The translations under genes and the position numbers were made by a program. This document shows, one piece after another, positions 1 to 9,559 of a stretch of DNA of 64,000 nt. Position 1 is the first letter of the stretch. Each line of letters starts with the position of its first letter. Source of the stretch: Rugamonas sp. (lineage in GTDB: Bacteria > Pseudomonadota > Gammaproteobacteria > Burkholderiales > Burkholderiaceae_D); NCBI RefSeq assembly GCF_025354735.1, contig NZ_JANXMI010000134.1:1-64000 (forward strand), in the 5' to 3' direction. Below the pieces are notes generated by a model, which worked only from the letters and a program-made list of their open reading frames with translations, was not told where the DNA came from and searched no databases.

Positions 1-96
1 AAGTTCGTGATCATTGGCCACTGATTTATAGCCTTGTCGGCCATCCAGATATTGCCGAACCACTGTCAGCTTGAACTGCTCGTTGTACTTGGTCAT
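1..96 (-). CDS. IS3-family transposase OrfA, N-terminal fragment (cut by window edge)
   Basis: Reading the minus strand from the ATG at 96 gives 32 residues beginning MTKYNEQFKL and containing the pattern of the N-terminal helix-turn-helix of IS3-family OrfA proteins, which binds the element ends. The frame stays open to base 1, so the gene continues outside the window. It is too short for the ORF track. The function comes from family resemblance plus the adjacent terminal inverted repeat. Confidence 0.7.
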   Translation of the reverse strand, partial: MTKYNEQFKLTVVRQYLDGRQGYKSVANDHEL

Positions 97-136
97 GAAA
101 AAAACCCAAAAGTTGGTGTCCAACTTTTGGGGTTCA
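1..136 (-). mobile_element. End of an IS3-family (IS150-like) insertion sequence
   Basis: The window opens inside an insertion sequence read on the minus strand. Its terminal sequence, read inward, is TGAACCCCAAAAGTTGG, and it contains a perfect inverted repeat (CCAAAAGTTGG-TGT-CCAACTTTTGG, 106-130). This matches the usual layout of IS3/IS150-group ends just upstream of orfA. The tip is placed at 136 from the TGAACCCC motif. The other end and the target duplication lie outside or cannot be checked. The element sits about 50 bp beyond the stop codon of the FecR-like gene. Confidence 0.75.
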
Positions 137-188
137 GTTCAGGGAGGCTGGCCAGACTTCAACTACCGATGCCGCAACGGCGCGGCGA

Positions 189-2060
189 TCAGCGCTCCGA
201 GGTTTTATCGTTGCGGTCGCGTTCGTCCTTGTGGCGCGGTTCTTCCTTGCGCTTGTCGGCGGCCGGCTCGCGATGCTGCTCGACGGCTTCGCGACGCGGT
301 TGCGCCTCGACATTCTGCCGCCCATCGCGATTGGCTTGCTGCGCTTGCGATTGCGGCTGCGATGACGGCGGCTGCGGCGCTTGCCCGTGCGCCGCCATCG
401 ACTGCTGCGCCTGAAGATGCTGTTGCAGTTGCTGCTGCTGTTGTTGCAATTGCTGCTGTTGTTGCAGTTGCTGCTGTTGCTGCGCCTGCTGCTGCTGTTG
501 TTGTTGCTGTTGTTGTTGTTGCTGTTGTTGTTGTTGTTGTTGTTGCTGTTGTTGTTGCTGCTGTTGTTGTTGTTGTTGCTGTTGTTGCGCCGGCGCGGCA
601 CCGCGCACCGGAATCTCGGCGCCCGGCGCCGGACGCGTCCAACGGCCATCCTGCCCCGGCCGCTGCGCACGGTCGTCATGATACTGATCGCGCTGCGGCG
701 CATTCATCGGCACATTCGCCGTCCCGTTCACCGATCCATTCACCCCGGCCGGCACGACGGGCGACCCGCCATGCGGTCCTTCGCGCCATTCCGGATGACG
801 GCCGTCGCCGCTGCGCGCCACGCCGCCCGGCGACGGCAGCGCCGCCATCGACGGCAAATTGCGCGCCGCGCCCGGCGCCACCAGCACGCGCTGCGCGGGG
901 CTGACCGGCACCATGCGGCGCGCCTCGAATTGCGCGCGCGGCAGCACGGTGACGCCGTCGCGATGATCGCGCCGCTCCTCGAAGCGCTCGACGGTGCGGC
1001 CGTCATGGCTCCACGCCAGACGCCGTCCGACCTCGATCGACACCCGGTACGTCGGCACATAAGCCTCGCGCGGCGACAGCGGATACCAGCCCATGCCCGG
1101 CGCGCGGCCGGCGCCGAACGCGACTTCGCCGCCGCCGACCCAGCCCACCAGCGCCGGCGACCACACCGGCCGGCCGACGCCGCGTCCCGGCGCCCAACGC
1201 CAGCGTTGTCCCACCATCACCCAGCGGCCGTAGTGCGACGGCGCATAGCCCCAGGGCGCGTTGTCGACCCAGGTCCAGCCCCAGGGATCGAGCCAGATCC
1301 AGCGGCCGTCGCGGTAGGGCGCCCAGTCGGCCGCGACCGTGTTCGGCGTCCACAGCGGACCGTAGTCGTTGCTGTCGACCCAGCTGCCGTTGCGGTCCAG
1401 CTCCTCGTAGCCGGTCACGTCCGGCGGCACGTAACGCGACGCGACGGCGGTGTCGTCGCCGCGGTCGCGCGCCTGGGCCCAGTCGTCGAAACCGTCGCGC
1501 CGCAGCAGGCCGGTGCGCACATCCTCCGGCGTGACCTCGACGCTCTTGCCGCTGCGCAGCGACACGATGGTGCCGGCGCCGTCCACCTGGGCCGCGCCGG
1601 CCAGCACGGCGACGGTGGTGGTGTCGGCCACGCGCTCGGTGTCGACCCGCAGCGCGGTCGGCTCGTTGAGGGTGACGCGCGCCTGCGGCGTCGTCAGCGC
1701 GAAGCCGCGCAGCAATTCATCGGTCTTGACGCGCACGTTGGCGCTGCCGTAGTTGAGGCGCAGCTGCAGGCGGTCGTCGTCGAGCTCCGTCACTTCCAGG
1801 TCGGAATCGCCGTCGAGGCGGATGGCGGCCGAGCCGACCCGCACTTCGGCGCGCGCGCCGCGCATGGTGGTGATGTGGTTGGCGCTGGTGACCGGCCAGT
1901 TCAGCAGCGCGACATTGGCCACGCCGTCATTGCCCAGCACCGTCACCTGCCCCTGCACGCTGGAAATGCGGCCCACCAGCTGCGGCGGCTCGGACTGCGC
2001 CAGCGCCGGTCCGGCGAACACGGCCGCCAGCAGCATCGATAAAACTCTATTGCGGCCCAT
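189..2060 (-). CDS. Secreted FecR-like/DUF6600 protein with polyglutamine C-terminus
   Basis: A 623-residue exported protein. It begins with a signal peptide (hydrophobic stretch ending ALAQ), followed by a FecR-like beta-domain (about residues 25-180). Next comes a tryptophan-rich DUF6600 region with repeated motifs such as YGPLWTPNTV, DPWGWTWVDN and WGYAPSHYGRW (about 215-345). The C-terminal third is proline/glutamine-rich and holds an uninterrupted run of 34 Gln followed by Q-rich blocks broken by Ala, Leu and His, ending in a charged tail. The domain pair is common in Betaproteobacteria but has no settled function; a periplasmic or envelope role is inferred from the signal peptide. It appears monocistronic. 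A shadow ORF on the opposite strand reads the same tract as polyleucine. Confidence 0.88.
   Translation of the reverse strand: MGRNRVLSMLLAAVFAGPALAQSEPPQLVGRISSVQGQVTVLGNDGVANVALLNWPVTSANHITTMRGARAEVRVGSAAIRLDGDSDLEVTELDDDRLQLRLNYGSANVRVKTDELLRGFALTTPQARVTLNEPTALRVDTERVADTTTVAVLAGAAQVDGAGTIVSLRSGKSVEVTPEDVRTGLLRRDGFDDWAQARDRGDDTAVASRYVPPDVTGYEELDRNGSWVDSNDYGPLWTPNTVAADWAPYRDGRWIWLDPWGWTWVDNAPWGYAPSHYGRWVMVGQRWRWAPGRGVGRPVWSPALVGWVGGGEVAFGAGRAPGMGWYPLSPREAYVPTYRVSIEVGRRLAWSHDGRTVERFEERRDHRDGVTVLPRAQFEARRMVPVSPAQRVLVAPGAARNLPSMAALPSPGGVARSGDGRHPEWREGPHGGSPVVPAGVNGSVNGTANVPMNAPQRDQYHDDRAQRPGQDGRWTRPAPGAEIPVRGAAPAQQQQQQQQQQQQQQQQQQQQQQQQQQQQQQQQQQAQQQQQLQQQQQLQQQQQQLQQHLQAQQSMAAHGQAPQPPSSQPQSQAQQANRDGRQNVEAQPRREAVEQHREPAADKRKEEPRHKDERDRNDKTSER
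486..587 (-). repeat. CAG/CAA trinucleotide tract encoding 34 consecutive Gln
   Basis: 102 bp of mixed CAG and CAA codons (minus strand) with no interruption, extended by further Q-rich codons down to about 421. The mixed codons make it less slippery than a pure repeat, but recombination-driven length change within the gene is likely. Confidence 0.95.
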
Positions 2061-2154
2061 GGCTCGCTCCCGTCATGATGGTTGATGCCTCGTCAGCTAG
2101 TAACGCGGCACTTTGATGCAGGACTACCGTCCTTACAAATACTTGCAGATTTTG

Positions 2155-2802
2155 TCAGCCGGCCGCCGGCGCGCCGCGCTTGACGAAGAACAGCGCCGCG
2201 CCGACCGCCATCAAGAGGCCGCCGAACACCCGGTTCTGTTTCTTGACGGCGCGCGGGTCGCGGAAGAAGCGCTGCATCGACGACGCCAGCCAGGCGTAGC
2301 TGTGCATGACGATCAAATCGATGCCGCACATCGTCGCCGCCAGGATCAGCAGTTGCGGCAGCAGCGGCGCCCCGTGGGTGATGAATTGCGGCAGCACGGC
2401 GACCATGAAGATGATGCCTTTCGGATTCGTCGCATTGGTCAGGAAGCCGGTCAGCCAGCGCTTGCGCGCCGACGGCAGCCGCTGCAAAGGCGCGGCCTCG
2501 GCCGGATCGTCCAGCCGGACCCTGGCGCGCCACTGGCTCAGGCCCAGGTAAATCAGGTACAGCGCGCCCACCGTTTTGACGATGGAAAACGCCAGTTCCG
2601 ACGCCATCAGCAGCGAACCGACGCCCGCGCCGGCGATACAGAAAATTAGCAACAATCCCGCCTGCAAGCCGAAGATGGTGGCGCTGGCCTTCTTGACGCC
2701 GTACGACAGGCCGTGCGACATCGACAGCACGGCGCCCGAGCCCGGCGAGACGGCGATGATGCAGGCGGCGACGACAAACGTGATCCAGGTTGCGAAATTC
2801 AT
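2155..2802 (-). CDS. LysE/RhtB family amino-acid exporter
   Basis: 215 residues with about five to six hydrophobic segments. The N-terminal segment carries the family signature around SPGSGAVLSMSHG, and NATNPKGIIFM is the second conserved motif of LysE/RhtB exporters. These inner-membrane proteins export amino acids or related small metabolites; the substrate cannot be read from sequence. The ATG at 2802 is preferred over the longer ORF start because it places the first membrane helix at the N-terminus, as in the family, and the extra upstream residues are not family-like. It stands alone between the FecR-like gene and the divergent DUF808 gene. Confidence 0.88.
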   Translation of the reverse strand: MNFATWITFVVAACIIAVSPGSGAVLSMSHGLSYGVKKASATIFGLQAGLLLIFCIAGAGVGSLLMASELAFSIVKTVGALYLIYLGLSQWRARVRLDDPAEAAPLQRLPSARKRWLTGFLTNATNPKGIIFMVAVLPQFITHGAPLLPQLLILAATMCGIDLIVMHSYAWLASSMQRFFRDPRAVKKQNRVFGGLLMAVGAALFFVKRGAPAAG

Positions 2803-3017
2803 GCTGACCCCAAGAGAAAAAGTGGTGAGCCGGCGTCTCATGACGCCAGGCAAGAGCCATTGTAACGGGCGGCCGTGGCGCGGAGCGAAAGCGGCCGCCA
2901 CGCGCCACCGCCGTTGCGGCTGAGGTAAGATGGCCGTTCCCACCATTTCCCCCGCACCCATGCCTTCCGTCCGCCACACCCGCCCCCCTTCGACCGTCCA
3001 CGCGGAGCGCCGCTGAC

Positions 3018-3932
3018 ATGGCCGGCACCAGCCTGCTGGCGCTGCTCGACGACATCGCCAGCATCCTCGACGACGTCGCCCTGATGAGCAAGGTCGCGGC
3101 CCGCAAAACCGCCGGTGTGCTGGGCGACGACCTGGCCCTGAACGCGCAGCAGCTGATCGGCCTGCGCGCCGAACGCGAGCTGCCGGTGGTGTGGGCGGTG
3201 GGCGTCGGCTCGCTCAAGAACAAGGCCATCCTGGTGCCGGCCGCGCTGGCCATCAGCGCGTGGGCGCCGTGGGGCATCACGCCGCTGCTGATGGCGGGCG
3301 GCGCCTACCTGTGCTACGAGGGCGTCGAAAAGCTGGCCCAGCCGCTGCTGCACGGCGCCGCCCACGAGGAGGACGCGACGGCGGCCGCCGCGGACGAGGC
3401 CGATCCCGCCGCGCTGGAACGCGCAAAAATCCAGGGCGCGATCCGCACCGACTTCGTGCTGTCGTCGGAAATCATCGTCATCGCGCTGGGCACCGTGGCC
3501 CAGGCCTCGTTCGGCCAGCAGGTCGTGGTGCTGACCGGCATCGCCGTCGTCATGACCGTCGGCGTGTACGGCATCGTGGCGGCCATCGTCAAGCTCGACG
3601 ATGCCGGCCTCTACCTGAGCCGGCGCGGCGGCGCCGTCGCGCGCGCCATCGGCGGCGTTCTGCTGACGGCCGCGCCCAAGCTGATGAAGCTGCTGTCCGT
3701 GGTCGGCACCGTCGCCATGTTCACGGTCGGCGGCGGCATCCTGACGCACGGCCTGCCCGCGCTCGCCGCGTGGATCGAGGCGGCCGCCCACGCCGGCGCC
3801 GCGACGCCGCTGGCCGGCCCGCTGCTGGCGCCGGCCATCCCCGTCGCGCTCGAAGCGCTGGCCGGCGTCGCCGCCGGCGCGCTGGTCCTCGCCGCCGGCC
3901 AGGTACTGCGTCGCTTCAAACGCCGCAGCTAA
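3018..3932 (+). CDS. yedI: DUF808 family inner-membrane protein (YedI-like)
   Basis: 304 residues starting [21 protein letters not shown], the diagnostic N-terminus of DUF808/YedI proteins, followed by the conserved [20 protein letters not shown] segment. Several hydrophobic helices follow (about 72-100, 145-190, 205-245, 255-290), consistent with a multi-pass inner-membrane protein. Length agrees with the family. The function of YedI is not established; transport has been suggested only from topology. No operon partner is evident. Confidence 0.88.
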   Translation: MAGTSLLALLDDIASILDDVALMSKVAARKTAGVLGDDLALNAQQLIGLRAERELPVVWAVGVGSLKNKAILVPAALAISAWAPWGITPLLMAGGAYLCYEGVEKLAQPLLHGAAHEEDATAAAADEADPAALERAKIQGAIRTDFVLSSEIIVIALGTVAQASFGQQVVVLTGIAVVMTVGVYGIVAAIVKLDDAGLYLSRRGGAVARAIGGVLLTAAPKLMKLLSVVGTVAMFTVGGGILTHGLPALAAWIEAAAHAGAATPLAGPLLAPAIPVALEALAGVAAGALVLAAGQVLRRFKRRS

Positions 3933-4183
3933 GCCCGCGCGCCGACGTCGGGAGTTGATCCACCGGATCATCCACCGTGTCCTGTGCCGATGCCATGGCG
4001 TCGCCGTTGTTGTGCGGGTGATGCGGGTGGCGCGTGTCGTGTGGCGCTTGCCGTGCTTGCCGTCGTTGTCGCATACTATCGCCATCGACAGCGCCATCTT
4101 CAATCGGCCGGCTCCGTCCCGGAACTTTTTTCGCGCCGCGCCGTCGAACCTGTGTGTACAACGGTGGACGACCCGGGGGCGTC

Positions 4184-6298
4184 ATGAATCACGAACGAGA
4201 ACAGCAGCGCCTGCACCTTGCGCTCGATGCGGCCAGCATGACGATCTGGGACTCGGAACTGCGCGACGGCAGGGTCGAGCTGAGCACCGTGAAATGGGCG
4301 GCGCCCGGCGCGGCGCTGCTGGGCCTGGCGCCGGACTTGCTGCTCCAGCCCTTCCCCGACTTCCTGCGCTGCGTGCACGCCGACGACCGCAGCGCCGTGC
4401 TCGGCACGATGCAGGACGGCGTCGACCACTACACGGGCTACGAAATCGAATACCGCGTGCTGTGGCCGGACGGCACGCTGCACTGGCTGGCGGCCAAGGC
4501 GCAAGTGTTTTGCGACGCGGCCGGCGCCGCCAGCGACACGCTGGGCATCGTGTGGGACATCACGGCCCGCAAGCGCGACGAGCTGCGCCGCGCGCGCGAG
4601 CGCGAACTGGCCGAGACGACGCTGCGCTCGATCGGCGAGGGCGTCATCACCACCGACCGCCACGGCAAGACGGAATTCCTGAACCGCGTCGCCGAGCACC
4701 TGACGGGCTGGCCCAGCGAACTGGCGCGCGGCCACGACATCGGCGCCACCTTGCAGCTGGTCGACGAGGCCGGCGGCCCCTCTCCCGAACACGTGGCGCT
4801 CAAGTGTCTGCGGCTGCGCCAGGCCATCAACTTGGCCACGCCCAGCCTGCTGGTCATGCGCGACGGCCGCCGCCTGGCCGTCGAGGAATCGGCCGCGCCG
4901 ATCTGGTCCGACGACGGCGAACTGCTGGGCACGGTCGTCGTGTTCCGCGACGTCAGCCACGAGCGCAAGCTGAGCAAGCAGCTGTCGTGGCAGGCCACGC
5001 ACGACACGCTCACCGGCCTGATCAACCGGCGCGAATTCGAAGCCTGCATCGCCGCCGCCCTGCACAGCGCCAAGCACGACGGCCACGTCCACGCGCTGCT
5101 GTACATGGACCTCGACCAGTTCAAGGTCGTCAACGACACCTGCGGCCACTCGGCCGGCGACCTGCTGCTGCAGCTGCTGGCCAAGATGCTGCAACAGCAG
5201 TTGCGCGACAGCGACATCCTGGCCCGCCTCGGCGGCGACGAGCTGGGCGTGCTGCTGCCGCACTGTCCGCCGGAGCAGGCGCTGCGCATCGCCGACGACC
5301 TGCGCCAGGCCATCAAGAATTTCCGCTTCGTGTGGGAACACAACAGCTTCGAACTGGGCGCCAGCATCGGCATGGTCGACATCAACGACAGCAGCAAGTC
5401 GACGACGGAACTGCTGATCGCGGCCGACCAGGCTTGCTACCAGGCCAAGGAGGGCGGGCGCAACCGCGTGCACCGCTACCAGGAATCGGATGTGCGGCGG
5501 GCCCAGCGCCACGGCGAGATGCTGTGGGTGGCGCGCCTGAACGACGCCTTCGCGCGCCAGGCCTTCCGCCTGTACGCACAGCCCATCGTCAGCCTCGGCC
5601 CGCGGCCGGAGCGGCACGACGAGGTGCTGATCCGCATCGACAACGAGCACGGCGGCCTGATCCTGCCCGGCGCCTTCATCCCGGCCGCCGAGCGCTACGA
5701 CATGATGACGTCCATCGACCGCTGGGTGATCCGCGCCGTCTGCGCCCACGTGCGCAGCGTGCGCGACGGCCTGGCGCCCGAGCAGGCCTACATCGACGCC
5801 CACCAGAGGGCGCCGGCCCAGTATTCGATCAACCTGTCGGGCACCTCGCTGGGCGACGAGGGCCTGCACGACTACATCGTCGACCAGTTCGTCGCCCACG
5901 CCATCGCGCCGGAGCAGATCTGCTTCGAGATCACGGAGACGGCCGTGATCGCCAACCTGCCGAAAGCGCACACCTTCATGAGCCGCCTGAAGGCGCTGGG
6001 CTGCCGCTTCTCGCTCGACGACTTCGGCAGCGGCCTGTCGTCGTTCGCCTACCTGAAGGCGCTGCCGGTGGACTTCCTCAAAATCGACGGCATCTTTATC
6101 CGCGACATCGCCACCAACGCCATCAACCGCGCCATGGTCAAGGCGATCAATGAGGTCGGCCACGTGATGGGCATCCGCACCGTGGCCGAATACGTGGAGG
6201 ACGCGCCCACCCTGGCCGTCGTGCGCGACATCGGCATCGACTACGCCCAGGGCTACGCGGTGGGCGCGCTGCGGCCGCTGACGGCGGGCCTGGAATGA
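4184..6298 (+). CDS. PAS-PAS-GGDEF-EAL cyclic-di-GMP signalling protein
   Basis: 704 residues from the ATG at 4184, which follows a G-rich ribosome-binding region (GGGGGC); the ORF-track start at 4034 adds a non-family arginine-rich stretch. There are two PAS domains (about 1-125 and 140-255), a GGDEF domain (about 270-430; signature GGDEL near 349) and an EAL domain (about 465-700; EVLIR near 478, ETETAVIANL-type metal motif and DDFGSGLSS near 611). No membrane segments are visible, so it should be cytosolic. The family makes and/or degrades c-di-GMP. The phosphodiesterase metal ligands look intact; the cyclase signature has Leu in place of Phe, which may or may not reduce synthesis. Confidence 0.92.
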   Translation: MNHEREQQRLHLALDAASMTIWDSELRDGRVELSTVKWAAPGAALLGLAPDLLLQPFPDFLRCVHADDRSAVLGTMQDGVDHYTGYEIEYRVLWPDGTLHWLAAKAQVFCDAAGAASDTLGIVWDITARKRDELRRARERELAETTLRSIGEGVITTDRHGKTEFLNRVAEHLTGWPSELARGHDIGATLQLVDEAGGPSPEHVALKCLRLRQAINLATPSLLVMRDGRRLAVEESAAPIWSDDGELLGTVVVFRDVSHERKLSKQLSWQATHDTLTGLINRREFEACIAAALHSAKHDGHVHALLYMDLDQFKVVNDTCGHSAGDLLLQLLAKMLQQQLRDSDILARLGGDELGVLLPHCPPEQALRIADDLRQAIKNFRFVWEHNSFELGASIGMVDINDSSKSTTELLIAADQACYQAKEGGRNRVHRYQESDVRRAQRHGEMLWVARLNDAFARQAFRLYAQPIVSLGPRPERHDEVLIRIDNEHGGLILPGAFIPAAERYDMMTSIDRWVIRAVCAHVRSVRDGLAPEQAYIDAHQRAPAQYSINLSGTSLGDEGLHDYIVDQFVAHAIAPEQICFEITETAVIANLPKAHTFMSRLKALGCRFSLDDFGSGLSSFAYLKALPVDFLKIDGIFIRDIATNAINRAMVKAINEVGHVMGIRTVAEYVEDAPTLAVVRDIGIDYAQGYAVGALRPLTAGLE

Positions 6299-6340
6299 AG
6301 GACAGGATGGCCGCAAGCACCAGCGTTGATTCCACTGTTT

Positions 6341-6382
6341 TTGATGTAGATCAATCAAAACGGCGGCGCGACACCCTACACT
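6341..6382 (+). promoter_or_regulatory. Class II FNR-dependent promoter of the aer-like gene
   Basis: TTGATGTAGATCAA (6341-6354) is a perfect FNR consensus (TTGAT-N4-ATCAA). A -10 element TACACT lies at 6377-6382, predicting transcription start near 6389. The FNR site is then centred at about -41.5, the defining geometry of class II FNR-activated promoters. No good -35 hexamer is seen, as expected. The gene for FNR itself lies just downstream in the window. Confidence 0.8.
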
Positions 6383-6433
6383 GGCCGCATATCTTGCAAT
6401 GAAGCAAGTAATCGCAGTCTTCAGGAGGGCGCC

Positions 6434-8086
6434 ATGCGCAACAACTCACCCGTCACCGACCGCGAGGTCGAGGTATTGCCCGACCAGGCCATCGTGTCCA
6501 AGACTGACTTGGACGGCAACATCAGCTACGTCAACCCGTATTTCATCGCGATCAGCGGCTACGACGAGGCCGAGCTGATCGGCGCGCCGCAAAACATCCT
6601 GCGCCATCCCGACATGCCGGCCGCCGCCTTCGCCGACCTGTGGGCCACGCTGCGCGCCGGCATGCCGTGGACCGGACTGATAAAGAACCGCTGCAAGAAC
6701 GGCGACTTTTACTGGGTCAAGGCGAATATCACGCCGATCCGCGAGCAGGGCCGCGCGCTCGGCTATATGTCGGTGCGGGTGCGCGCCGACGCCGACCAGG
6801 TGGCCCAAGCCACGCTCGCCTACCGCGCGCTGGGACGGGCCGGCGGCGCCAGCGCCATCCGCAATGGCGCGCTGATCCGCGCCGGCGCGGCCGGATCGCT
6901 GGCGCGGCTGCGCCACACCACGCTGGCCACGCGGATCTGGCTGTGCACCAGCGTCGTCAACCTGCTGCAGGCGGCGGTGTGCGTCCTCAGCCTCGTGGGC
7001 CACGACGGCCCGGCCGGCGCGCAAAGCTACCTCATCTTCGGCGCCACCTTCATCGGCCTGCTCATCAACGTGTTCCTGTGGGCCACCTTGCGCGGCTCCG
7101 TGCTGCGGCCGCTGGGCCAGGCGCTGCGCGGCGCGCGGGCGATCGCCGCCGGCGACCTGTCGGGCAGCTTCGCCAGCGGCGCCACCGACGAAATGGGCCA
7201 GCTGCTGCGCGCGCTCGACCAGATGAACAGCAATTTGATCGCCACCATCCGCGACGTGCGCAACAACGTCGAAACGATGGCCGTGGCCACGCGCCAGATC
7301 GCCGCCGGCAACGCCGACCTGTCCGGCCGCACCGAGGCGCAGGCGGCCAGCCTGGAGCAGACCGCCGCCAGCGTCGACCAGTTTTCCGCCACCGTCAAGC
7401 AGAACGCCGCCAATTCCACCCAAGCGAGCGCGCTGGCGGCGGCGGCGTCGACGGTCGCGGTGCGGGGCGGCGCCATCGTCGCCGACGTCATCGCGACCAT
7501 GGACGACATCAACGGTTCCTCGCGCCGCATCGTCGACATCATCGGCCTGATCGAGGGCATCGCCTTCCAGACCAACATCCTAGCCCTGAACGCGGCCGTC
7601 GAGGCGGCGCGCGCGGGCGAGCAGGGCCGCGGTTTCGCCGTCGTCGCCGGCGAGGTGCGCAACCTGGCGCAGCGCTCGGCCAGCGCGGCCAAGGACATCA
7701 AGCAACTCATCGAAGTATCGGTCGGCAAGGTCGGCGCCGGCATGGTCAAGGCCCGGCGGGCCGGCGCGACGATGGAGCAGGTGGTCGGTTCGGCGCGGCA
7801 GGTGACGGCCATCATGCAAGAGATTTCGACGGCGTCGCGCGAACAAAGCATGGGCGTCGACCAGGTCAACGCCGCCATCGCCCACATGGACCAGGTGACG
7901 CAGCAAAACGCGGCGCTGGTGGAGCAGGCGGCGGCCGCGACGGCCAGTCTGGCGGCCGAGGCGGGCGGACTGACGCGGGCGGTCAGCCTGTTCCAGTTCG
8001 GCCCGGCGCAGCGGACCGGGCGCGCGGCGCCGCCGGCGCAGCGGCCACGGCGAGCGCAGCCGGCCATGCCGCGTTTGGCGGCCTGA
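6434..8086 (+). CDS. aer: Aer-like PAS methyl-accepting chemotaxis protein
   Basis: 550 residues. An N-terminal PAS domain (about 15-125) resembles the FAD-binding PAS of Aer ([26 protein letters not shown]). It is followed by two close hydrophobic segments (about 170-215), a HAMP linker, and the MCP signalling hairpin with the conserved tip around [35 protein letters not shown]. It lacks a periplasmic ligand domain, as in Aer. Such receptors steer motility by redox or energy state. The upstream class II FNR site implies induction under low oxygen. It converges on the fnr gene with an 8-bp gap. The C-terminus lacks a WxxxF-type CheR tether and is proline/arginine-rich. Confidence 0.9.
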   Translation: MRNNSPVTDREVEVLPDQAIVSKTDLDGNISYVNPYFIAISGYDEAELIGAPQNILRHPDMPAAAFADLWATLRAGMPWTGLIKNRCKNGDFYWVKANITPIREQGRALGYMSVRVRADADQVAQATLAYRALGRAGGASAIRNGALIRAGAAGSLARLRHTTLATRIWLCTSVVNLLQAAVCVLSLVGHDGPAGAQSYLIFGATFIGLLINVFLWATLRGSVLRPLGQALRGARAIAAGDLSGSFASGATDEMGQLLRALDQMNSNLIATIRDVRNNVETMAVATRQIAAGNADLSGRTEAQAASLEQTAASVDQFSATVKQNAANSTQASALAAAASTVAVRGGAIVADVIATMDDINGSSRRIVDIIGLIEGIAFQTNILALNAAVEAARAGEQGRGFAVVAGEVRNLAQRSASAAKDIKQLIEVSVGKVGAGMVKARRAGATMEQVVGSARQVTAIMQEISTASREQSMGVDQVNAAIAHMDQVTQQNAALVEQAAAATASLAAEAGGLTRAVSLFQFGPAQRTGRAAPPAQRPRRAQPAMPRLAA

Positions 8087-8094
8087 CCGCGCCT

Positions 8095-8853
8095 TCAGCG
8101 ATAAGGCTCGGTTCCGGCCGCGATGGCGCGCAACCGGTCCGGCGCCAGCAATTCCACCTCGCGCCGGCTCACCGTGAGCAAGCCGTCTTGCTTAAACCTC
8201 GACAGCAAACGGCTGATGCTTTCTATCGTCAGCCCCAGATAGTTGCCGATGTCTTCGCGCGACATGCGCAGCTGGAAGGCGTCGGCCGCATAACCGCGCG
8301 CCGCGTAACGCGACGACAGGTTGACGAGGAAGGCGGCGAAGCGCTGATAGGCCTGCATATTCCCGAGCAGCAGCATGACGCTTTGCTCGCGGCTGATTTC
8401 CTGTCCCATCATGCGGTGAAAGTGGCGCAGCAAGGTCGGCATCTCGCCCAGCAACTGCTGCAAGCGGTTGAATGGAATTTCGCACACATCGCTGTCTTCC
8501 AGCGCCCGCGCGTCGCACTGGTGGCGCTCAGTGCTGATGGCGTCCATGCCGAGCAGCTCGCCGCCCATCTGGAAACCGGTGATTTGCTCGTGGCCGTCGG
8601 CGCGCAACTGGTAAGTCTTGAAATGACCGAGCCGGATCGCGTACAGATTGACGAAGGGATCGCCGATACGGAACAGCGTGGCGCCACGCTCGACCTTGCG
8701 GCGGTGGCCGATGATGCGGTCCAGCTTGTCCATATCGGCCAGGTCCAGTCCCATCGGCAGACACAGCTGATGCATGCTGCACGTGGCGCAGCGCGCGCGC
8801 AGGATCTCGACGGTCACGCCGGGCGACAGCGGGGAAGGCAGGGCGGGTCTCAT
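8095..8853 (-). CDS. fnr: FNR oxygen-responsive transcriptional regulator (Crp/Fnr family)
   Basis: 252 residues from the ATG at 8853; the ORF-track extension upstream is arginine-rich and not FNR-like. The N-terminus has the cysteine pattern C-X2-C-X5-C (CATCSMHQLC) and a fourth cysteine lies after the cNMP-like beta-roll (ERHQCDARALED), together the four ligands of the oxygen-labile [4Fe-4S] cluster. The C-terminal HTH contains MSREDIGNYLGLTIESISR, with the E--S-R recognition pattern for TTGAT half-sites. It should dimerise without oxygen and activate sites such as that at 6341-6354. Confidence 0.95.
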   Translation of the reverse strand: MRPALPSPLSPGVTVEILRARCATCSMHQLCLPMGLDLADMDKLDRIIGHRRKVERGATLFRIGDPFVNLYAIRLGHFKTYQLRADGHEQITGFQMGGELLGMDAISTERHQCDARALEDSDVCEIPFNRLQQLLGEMPTLLRHFHRMMGQEISREQSVMLLLGNMQAYQRFAAFLVNLSSRYAARGYAADAFQLRMSREDIGNYLGLTIESISRLLSRFKQDGLLTVSRREVELLAPDRLRAIAAGTEPYR

Positions 8854-9040
8854 GGCGCCAGTGTAGTGCAGCCGGCGCGGCGGCTTGAAATGGGACCATG
8901 CGGCGATGCGGCGTACGGCCCGGAGGCATTGCGGCATGGCGGCGGGCGGCGGGCGGGACGGGGCGGCGCGATCGGCCGTCGCGGGACGGGCGCGCGGTCC
9001 GGCCGTAGCGATGCGGGCGCCGCGGTTCGGGCCGGCCGAT

Positions 9041-9559
9041 TCAGGCCAGCAGATATTCGCGCGCCATCAGGCGGGCGCGGTGCAGCCGGCTTTTGGTGGC
9101 GGCGGTGGTGATGTCGAGTTGGCCGGCGATTTCAGCGATGCTCATTTCGGCGAAGTCGCGCAGCAAGATCACTTGCAGATAGTCGGGCGGCAGCGATTCG
9201 AGCGCGTTGACCAGCTCGATGCGCAGGCCGGCCGTGTCCTGGCTGGCCAGCCATTGCTCGGCGCGCTCCTCGTCCCAGGGATCGCTGCTGAGCGCCTTGC
9301 GCGCCAGCTTGTGGCACTCGTGCCGCACCACCTGGAACAGCCAGCCGGAAAACGCCGCCAGCAAGCGCACCGACGCGAGCCGGCGCGACAGCACCAGCAG
9401 CGCTTCCTGCACCGCGTCGTCGACGTCGCTAATCAGGCAGGAACGCTGAGCGTAGCGGCGCAGGTCGGGCTGGCACAGGCGCAACAGCTGGGCCAGCGCC
9501 GCCGGATCGCCGCGGTGGGCGGCGTCCAGCACGGGCAGATAACGGTCAGCGAGGGCCAT
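9041..9559 (-). CDS. ECF-type sigma-70 family RNA polymerase sigma factor
   Basis: 172 residues with sigma region 2 (about 10-75: LLRLCQPDLRRYA, DAVQEALLVLSRRL, FSGWLFQVVRHEC) and region 4 (about 115-165: ESLPPDYLQVILLRDFAEMSIAEIAGQL). No region 1 or 3, so it is of the extracytoplasmic-function type. The start overlaps the end of the upstream DUF2892 gene by 14 bp, suggesting translational coupling. No classical anti-sigma gene is adjacent; whether the small DUF2892 membrane protein plays such a role is speculation. Target promoters cannot be inferred. Confidence 0.88.
   Translation of the reverse strand: MALADRYLPVLDAAHRGDPAALAQLLRLCQPDLRRYAQRSCLISDVDDAVQEALLVLSRRLASVRLLAAFSGWLFQVVRHECHKLARKALSSDPWDEERAEQWLASQDTAGLRIELVNALESLPPDYLQVILLRDFAEMSIAEIAGQLDITTAATKSRLHRARLMAREYLLA

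Noticed and set aside
381-2042. ORF with a long polyleucine run, and polyAsn/polyThr ORFs in the same place
   Set aside because: Alternative-frame readings of the CAG/CAA tract; the minus-strand frame has signal peptide, FecR and DUF6600 motifs.
2838-4103. 421-residue minus-strand ORF
   Set aside because: Antisense to the well-supported DUF808 gene and without recognisable domains.
4100-6358. 752-residue minus-strand ORF
   Set aside because: Shadow of the PAS-GGDEF-EAL gene, whose motifs are all on the plus strand.
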